Shown here in pieces: positions 53,701 to 62,700 of a stretch of DNA of 64,000 nt. The notes under the pieces are model-generated. The model did no database searches. It had not been told where the DNA came from and saw nothing but the letters and a program-made list of their open reading frames with translations. Within the stretch, counting starts at the first letter, position 1. Each line of letters starts with the position of its first letter. The stretch comes from Siphonodentalium dalli (taxonomy: Eukaryota; Mollusca; Scaphopoda; Gadilida; Siphonodentaliidae), in contig CP136067.1 in assembly GCA_032622095.1 (NCBI GenBank), positions 180,580,556 through 180,644,555 on the forward strand. Reading direction: 5' to 3'. The position numbers were made by a program, and so were the translations under genes.

Positions 53701-56700
53701 TTTAAAAAAAAAATTGACCGAAAAATGTAGGAACAAGACAGTCAATGACTGTGGGGTCGCTCACCAGACTGCAAAGACTGATAAGACTGGGACTCTGGAG
53801 ACCACAACAGTCAGAACTTTTCATAATCACTTTAAAAGAAGTAGATATCTAAAGAGTTAAATCTAAAACAAAAAATTTGGAGTTATGTCCCTGGCCCCGC
53901 CCACATTTGACCCAGTGACCTGATTTGAACAAATCTGAACCCCAGTCACCCAAGGATCCTTCATACCAAATATGAACCCATATAGCCTGATGGTATTTGA
54001 GAAGAAGTCACTTTAAGAATACTATGGAGGGAAAGAGTTATGGCCCTGGCTTCGCAACTATTTCAAGTAAACTCATTTGAACAAATCTGAATGTGAGTCA
54101 CCTAGGGAACATCCACACCAAATATGAAAACCATTCGGTCTTATTGTTCTGAAGATGTTTAAAAGAATTACTATGGTGGGAAAGAGTTATGGCCCTGGCT
54201 TCGCAACTATTTGACCCAGTGACCGCATTTGAACAAATCTGAATGAGAATCACCTAGGGAACATCCACACCAAATATGAACCCATTTGGTCTTATGGTTC
54301 CAGAGGAGAAGATGTTCAAATAATTGTTGTCAGACGGATGGACGGACAGACGATGGACGGACGAGGAGTGATGACTATAGCTCCGCCGGAGCACAGGTAG
54401 GGTGGCTGGTTGATAATTAAATCTCTTATCTCCGCCCCTATTTGAACAAACGTGAATCCCCATCTATGAGATCCATTCATTTGGTAATTTCAGACATTAG
54501 ATTTTAAGAGTTGAACTGAACTGATTTTCCTAAAATGACCCCAAATCTGAAAAAATCTAAACCCCAGTCACCGAAGGACCATCCATACCAAACATAATCT
54601 AAATAGTCCAGATGGTTCTTGAGAAGAAATTGTTTTAAGAATTACTATGGAAGGAAAGAGTTATGGCCCTGACTTCTCACATATTTGACCTGATGAACTC
54701 ATTTGAACAAATCTGAATGTGAGTCACCTGGGGGACATCCACACCTAAATATATAAACCCATTTGGTCTTTAATATGTATCTGGAGAAGAAAACAATTGA
54801 TGGACGGATAGAGACATAATGACAGATGGATGGATGGGAGAACAGTCTGACATAGAGACTGACAAATTCAATCCAATATACCCCCCAAGTTTTCTTTGCA
54901 AAATCATGGTATAATGAGTTCAACTGGATACTGGTGGTTAAGAACATAATATTCGAACAGACAAGCCTGAACATAGTGTCTGACATTTGCAGAATGAGGT
55001 CACCAAAGGGTGAATTTAATGACACAATCCTGCAATGTGGGCTAGCATCACCAAATTCACCATCTGGGGACCTCATTCTGTGTAGGCCTCAACTGCTATG
55101 GGAGACATAGCATTAGATTGAAGTTCTCCAGTTAAAGTTGGTGATGTGCACCCATTGGGCACCTCAATTATGCATTTTATATTCACAAATTAGGGGATAT
55201 AGAAACTAAACAGAAGGGCTAAAGTAAGTAAAAATGTCAATTTAAGTGCCTATATACTTCCCAGAAGATGAGGCCTAAGCAGAATGAGGACCCTGGCTAG
55301 TGTATTTGGTGATGCTAGACTGCTGTGCAGGGTAGCATAACTAAATTCACCCTCTGGGGACCTCATTCTGCAAATGCCAGATAGAAGACAAATTTAATCC
55401 AATATATACCCCCCCCCCCCCCCATTTTTCTTTGAATATTAGTCGTATGATTTCATCTGGATAAGTGGTGATTAAAACAATAATATGAAATGGCCAAACC
55501 TGAATTTAGTATGTCTGACATTTGCAGAATTAGGTCCCAAAAATGTGGATTTAATGACAATATTCTGTAAGGCAGGCTAGCATCACCAAATTCATCCTCA
55601 ATCTGATTAGGCCTCAATGGCCAATAAAACCAAGGAACAGATTGAAGTCCTACAGTTGAAGTTGGTGATACACACCCATTGAGCACCTCAATTATGCATT
55701 TTATCTTCTGCAAATTAGGGGGACATTGAAACTGAACAGGTGGAAAAAGTGACTAAATCAAACTGTCAATTTGATACTTAGGATACTTCCAAGAAGATGA
55801 GGACTAAGCAGAATTAGGTCCCTGGCAGGTGTATTTGGTGATGCTAGCATGCTGTATGGAATAACAACACTAAATTCACCATCTGGGGACCTCACTATGT
55901 AAATGTCAGACACACTATTTCCAGACTTGAAGAAATCAAAGCCATTCACAGTATCATTGAATGTCAGTCATTAAATTGCCACAGATATGTTTAGATTAGA
56001 ATAATACATGTCATCTGGCCAGTTTATATAATTAATGACCTGTACCTTTACAGATATATATGCCTCTGTGGTGAGAATCTGAGGTATTAAATTGAGAGGT
56101 GATATGGCTTGGAAGGGATGTTGGTTGATGGCAGAGTTGGGCCTGGGCCATATGGGAGGGGGTGGGTGGGGGAGGGTGGAATGTTTCCATAATTTCATTA
56201 AAGAGTAAAGTTTCATAACTCTGCAGATGTTATATATAATGGTGTCACTTTTTTTTCAAATTTTAAAACATGTTTAAAAAATAATTGTCCCAGAAGATGA
56301 GGCCTAAGCAGAATAAGGTAATTGAGGTGTATTTGGTGATGCTAGCCTGTTGTATGGGGTAGCAACACTAAATTCACCATCTGGGGACTTCATTCTGCAA
56401 ATGTCAGACACACTATGTCCAGGCTTGGAGAAATGAACAATGGACTATTCCTTGTAGACTCTGGTAGTTGTTTAGCTAATGTCATGTCTTGTAATGACAG
56501 ATGGTAAACTGGTCTGAAGCAAGCAGTATTCAGCAAGAGGATCAGGTGACCACACTATGATAAATTGGCTTTTTCAATAATACAGGCTAGAGTGTCCTCT
56601 TAAAAATTAATAGTGCATAGCAAAGGGGTGTGAATTATAAAGGGCCATAACTCTGTTAAAATATATCGGATCAAACCCATATTTTAACTTGATCTGTATA

Positions 56701-59700
56701 TAAGTGTCAAAAATTCATATACCAAATTTGGTGTTGATCAGATGAAAAATGTTTGAGTAATCCTGTCTTGGATGAATTCTATATCAAAACAAGAGTGGAA
56801 GGGGTTAAGTAAACAATACCAAAATCCATACAGATGAAGAACATGCTAAGAAAAATCTAGGTAAGAAATATGAGGCTGTGATGTGTCCTAAACAAAAATT
56901 AAAGGTCAAAATGCAAAAATTAATTATTTTTTTTTAAAAGTTATGTCCCTGGCTCTGTCCCTATTTGACCCAGTGACCCCATTTGAACAAATCTGAACCC
57001 CAGTCACCCAAGGTATCTCTGTACCAAATATAAGCTAAATCGGCCAAATATTTTTTTAGAAGAAGTCATTGTAAGAATTACTATGAGTTATGGCCCTGGT
57101 TTCTCAAGTAATTGACCGGGTGACCTCATTTGAACAAATCTGAACACCAGTCACCCAAGGACTCTCCATACCAAATATTAGCTAAATTGGCCCAATGGTT
57201 ATGGACAAGAAGTTGTTGTAAGAATTACTATGGAGGAATAGAGTTATGGCCCTGGTTTCGCAACTATTTGACCCAGTGACCTCATTTGAACAAATCTGAA
57301 TGAGAGTCACCTAGGGAACATCCACACCAAATATGAACCAATTCGGTCTTCCGGTTTCAGAGGAGAAGATGTTCAAAGAATTGTTGACGGACGGACGGAT
57401 GGACGGACGGACGACGGACGAGGAGTGATGACTATAGCTCCACCGGAGACTTCGTCTCAGGTGAGCTAATAAAAGCTCAGACAAAAGTATACATGTTGCG
57501 AAAATGTTCTAAGTCGAAAAAGGGGGGATAACTCCACCAAGTAAAGTCCGACAGACGTCATAAACGCAGGTGCACAGGTCCCATGGTGGTTGATATCTGT
57601 GCCAAGTTTCACGGAAATTGATCAAAAAACGACTGAGAAAAACTCCGGACAAATTTGTGTCCACGGACGGACGACGGACGGACAAGCTGACTTCGTTGCG
57701 GGGGGTATAATTACCTTTGATTATGGTATGCGGCTTATACGGACCCTGGCTCTTATGGACCCTGGCTCTTACGGACCCTGGCTTTTACGGACCACCGGCT
57801 GATACGGACCCTGGCTTATACGGACCCCGGCTCATACGGACCTCAATTAAAATATGCAATTTTCAAACTTACATTTATGAATTTAATATATAATTATGAT
57901 TGTCTTTTCACACATATATCTGTATTAATTGAGAATTTCGGTGATTTTTTTGGTGATTTTCAAACTTATATTTATGAATATAGCTGATTTTTTCAGTGAT
58001 TTTCAAACTTATATTTATGAATTTAATATATAATTATGATTGTCATTTCGCACATATATCTGTATTAATTTAGATTTTTTTTGATTTTTGTGGTGATTTT
58101 CAAACTTATATTTATGAATTTAACCGATTTTTTCGTTTTTTTTTCAAACTTATATTTATGAATTTAATATATAATTATTATTGTATTTTCACACATATAT
58201 CTGTATTAATAGAGAATTTCAGTGATGTTCTGGCTTGAAAAAGCATTTATTGAATCGCGTTAATTAAATCTCTTCATCGTTGTATAAACACGCGCGTGTG
58301 ATCCCTTTATGTCGTTGTATAAACAGACATGCGGTGATAAATGGTCATGAATGGTGATCAGGATGAATCCACTGAGTTTGATTTGTTACGAAAACATGTT
58401 AGTAAAAACACAACTTATTTCAACGGATTTATTGTCCCTTGTATACACACTCGTGTGTGATCCCTTATATTGTTTTATAAACAGACACGCGATGATGAAT
58501 GGTCAGTGAATGGTGATCAGTATGAATCCACTGAGTTTGATTTGTTATTAAAACATGTTAGTAAAAACACAACTGGTATATATTCAACTGATTTATTTTT
58601 GACTGACATAATTCCACAATGACTGCATTGAACCTGAATGTTTTACTTGAGAGCACAACAGCTACTACTCGTCGGTGAGGATAACTGCCAGCAAACTACT
58701 GAAAGAAGCCGCCAAGCTGTACGCCCCAATTTAGATAATGTTCGTCTGATGTAACGTTGTTCCATTTTTGTTATCATCAGATTTTTTGTTATCTCAGTAT
58801 GTATGTTGTCAGTATTTTGATTTTATTTAAATAAACATAAAAAATAAAATTGTATATTTTAATTGAGGTCCGTATGAGCCAGGGTCCGTATAAGCCGAGA
58901 GTCCGTATAAGCCAGGGTCCGTATCAGCCGGTGGTCCGTAAAAGCCAGGGTCCGTATGAGCCAGGGTCCGTAAAAGCCAGGGTCCGTATGAGCCGGCATT
59001 CCTTTGATTATCACCCCATTCATTTTATTTTCTATTTACATAGGTGGTGTAGGTGCTATATGTGTGGATAGTGCAGGGGAATTCGGATAAGGGGAAAGGG
59101 GTCTTAAATGGGACCATATGCACCACTAGCGGAAACCCTGAATAATATTCTAATTTTAGATTATTCACATCAAGATACTCACATGTGTTGACCTCCTTTC
59201 TTCATCCTTTGGTTTTTTTTTATCTGAAAAATGAGTTACATGTACCAAAAATATTTACTTCAACAGAAGTAATGCCACACAAAGTTTATAATCTGTTTCT
59301 TAAACACTTTTATCACATAATTAACCCACAAAACCAGCTTCATAATTATTGGTAAGATACACGTGTAATATTAGCGCGTGTGATGACGTCACGCCATTAT
59401 ATAAATGAGTTGCATCGCTGAAGTTTATGATTGTTGTTTTTGATGAATACTTTGAGTTGCTTCGCGTTTATTTGATAATGTGATATAAGATATCTCAAAC
59501 TCGTACTATTTTATAAGTAATTTATCAACCTCGTCCACTAAATTCTATTTGAGCCTGGGTAAACCTTAGCTCAAATCGAATTTAGTGAACTCGGTTGATA
59601 AATTCCGTATTCCTCATGTGAGATCCTCTATTTCATGGGCAGGCAGGTTTTTATATTTATTTTTTACCCACAAAATCACCCAAGAAGGCAGGGTTTTATT

Positions 59701-62700
59701 CCCACTTTTAACAACCAAAATGTCCCAGCTGCAGGCTGGTTTTTATGTGTTTACATCACAAATTATCAAATATATTGTTGGTTGTGAAAATGACTTTTCA
59801 TAATTAAGAGTTAATACAATTTCAATGTACTAGTACAGTAATGCCCTAAATAATCAACTCCTTAACCTCAGCAGAATTATGGGTAACTTTTCAAGATTTA
59901 GTCGGAAATATGGCTTGTTGCCATTCATCGAGAGTGAGAGCTTTCCGATGAATGGCAACAAGCCATATTTCTGACTATATCCTGAAAAGTTACCCATAAT
60001 TCTGCTGTGGTTAAGGGGTCGATTATTTAGGCCAGTACTGTATGTTGTACAATCATAGTACATACATGTACAGATTAAACAAACCAAGAAGAAAACTTTC
60101 TTTTCATCAGAATTTGAAATACGGGAAATACAAAGCTGAAATGTGTCTAGCTAGATTTATGGGAAGTAGTAGACAGAGATTGTTGACAAAGCATTGTAAA
60201 GCCGAGTGGCAGAATGATTTATAATATTTATTATTAATTAGCTATAGGTTATCGGCCACAATAAGTAGAACGCTGCCCGCGTCATAAGTAACAAAAAGTC
60301 GGCCAATAAGTAGAAAACACTGCCAATAAGTAACAAAAAGTCGGACAATAAGTAGAAAACACGGCCAATAAGTCAAGGTGACGTAAATGACGTCATACGT
60401 AATTAGCTCGATCGGCAAAGAAAATTGGTTCGACGGAAGATAGATTGCAGTTGATTTCGAATAAATTACGGACAGTCACTGTTTTTGGGAGTAAATATAC
60501 ATGTACGTGGATGAACTACATGTATCTGTATCAATATCATTCCCATGCAGTGGAAACTGACAGTATACTGTCAAATCGCTGCAAGTTCTTCACAAAGTTC
60601 ACAAGAATAAAAATTGCTGGAATAATTGTTAATTTAATAAAATACACAATGGTATATCTATGTTAATATATTCATCCTGTTAAACAATTATTACATTGTT
60701 GCTAATTAATAAAATACTTATTAATTGGTTGTTTCCATATTGGCCGAGTTATGAGGCCGAGGTCTGTCGTATTGGCATGAGGCCGCATATACAAAAATAT
60801 ATTCAATATTTATTTGTGATGGGCCATAAAAAGCACCCAGCGGGCCTATTTTTATGAGGAGGCAGGTGTCTGAGAAATTAGAACATTAAAGATACATAAT
60901 CCGATTTGATGGTGCCCATATCATCCAGTTACAACAACAACGGAATTTCATTAAAAGTCAATTTAGTTATCAAAATTAGTTTATTACTAATAAATACCAA
61001 TTACGATATCATATTTGCAAAAAAAGTCCTATAATAATATTTTTTCTTGGAAGTTTGGATGGATGGGCAAGAGTGGTTACAACTTCCATACATGGTGATT
61101 CCTAGTTCAATTTGGAATTCCCCAATGGATGGTTTCACAAATGTAAACACATCTAGAATTCTCACATCTAACCAGTGTGGTGCCATATAACAAGCCTATT
61201 TGCATGAATAAAACCTAATTACTGATTCGAAAATAAGTGTATGTATGTATCTGCACATCAACTATCACAACATACCGTATTCTTGTTTGATACTTTTCAT
61301 CATCTAATATTCCGAAATTAATTATGTAATTTATGATTTCACAACAAGCCAAATGGCTCATCTCATTATTTTCTAATTTGGTAATTAATTAGGTAATGGC
61401 TGAATAATATATTATTCTATCACTTTCTTAGTCTTTCTAGTCCATATAAGGTTTGTATCTGAATATAAAATATATTTATCAGCCATCACTGATCTTGGGA
61501 TTGCAAAATGATGGGCACAAACTATCGGTACTAATGGCCATACAACATAAAATTAATTAATTAATTAATAAATTAATAAACTCACCACTCTCATCTCGAG
61601 GCCTTCTCTTATGTCGATCGTCATCATCCTTGTGTTTATCTTTCCTTTTGTCACGATCATCGCGCTAAAATGAAAGAGTATAATTAGTCACTCCAGCAAT
61701 GAAGATTATTTATGCTTTCGTCTCTCATGTGTGTTTATAAATGGTGCTAAAGACCCAGAGAACTGAAAGGCAATGATTTTTCCCTTATTAAGCTCAGAAA
61801 ACTTAGTGATTCGTAACCTTCATGTATCAATCATCGGTATGATACAAACACACAGAGGTTTTATCAATACCTTGAGCCTAGTACAGTAATGCCCTAAGTA
61901 ATCGACCTCTTAACCACAGCAGAATTATACGTAACTTTTCAGGATTTAGTCGGAAATATGGCTTGTTGCCATTCATCGGAAAGCTCTCGGGGAGAGCTTT
62001 AAGATGAATGGCAACAAGCCATATTTCCGACTAAATCCTGAAAAGTTACCCATAATTCTGCTGTGGTTAAGAGGTCGATTACTTAGGGCATTACTGTAGG
62101 TAGTAATTACACAATGAAACAACTTAGCAAAATATGACATAAATCTGACTCACATCATAATTTAGAGTTGTTTTTCAAACTTTTTGAGAACAGTTACAAT
62201 CCAAAATGAGTTTATAAATGCATGAATATCTTACTGTTCTTTGACCATGGTTAATTAATCTGATGTTTGGGGTGAAATGCTGAATTTGCATTTTTGACAG
62301 AAAATAATAATATATTTGATTAACTATTAGCATAATTACACAATTCAATTGGAGTGCTTCCTGTGAAAACCCAGAAAGGAACATTTATTATTCTCAGCCA
62401 AATTTATGGGACATGAGGACCCATGCAATGTATATACACTATTTACAAATGAGAACAGAATAGCTCCATGGGTTGCTCCGAATATTTGAACTTTTAAATG
62501 CAAACAGTAAATACATAATCATGAATAAAACATAAAATGAGAACAATAACCACACACACGCAATACAAAATACCATCTAATAAAAACAATAAAATAATTA
62601 AAATCAACATATATGTCGTAAGATTCTAAGCAAACCAAAGAAGTACGAATAAACACTGCATTTTGTATTTACGGTATTTCTCATAAACATAAAATTTATT

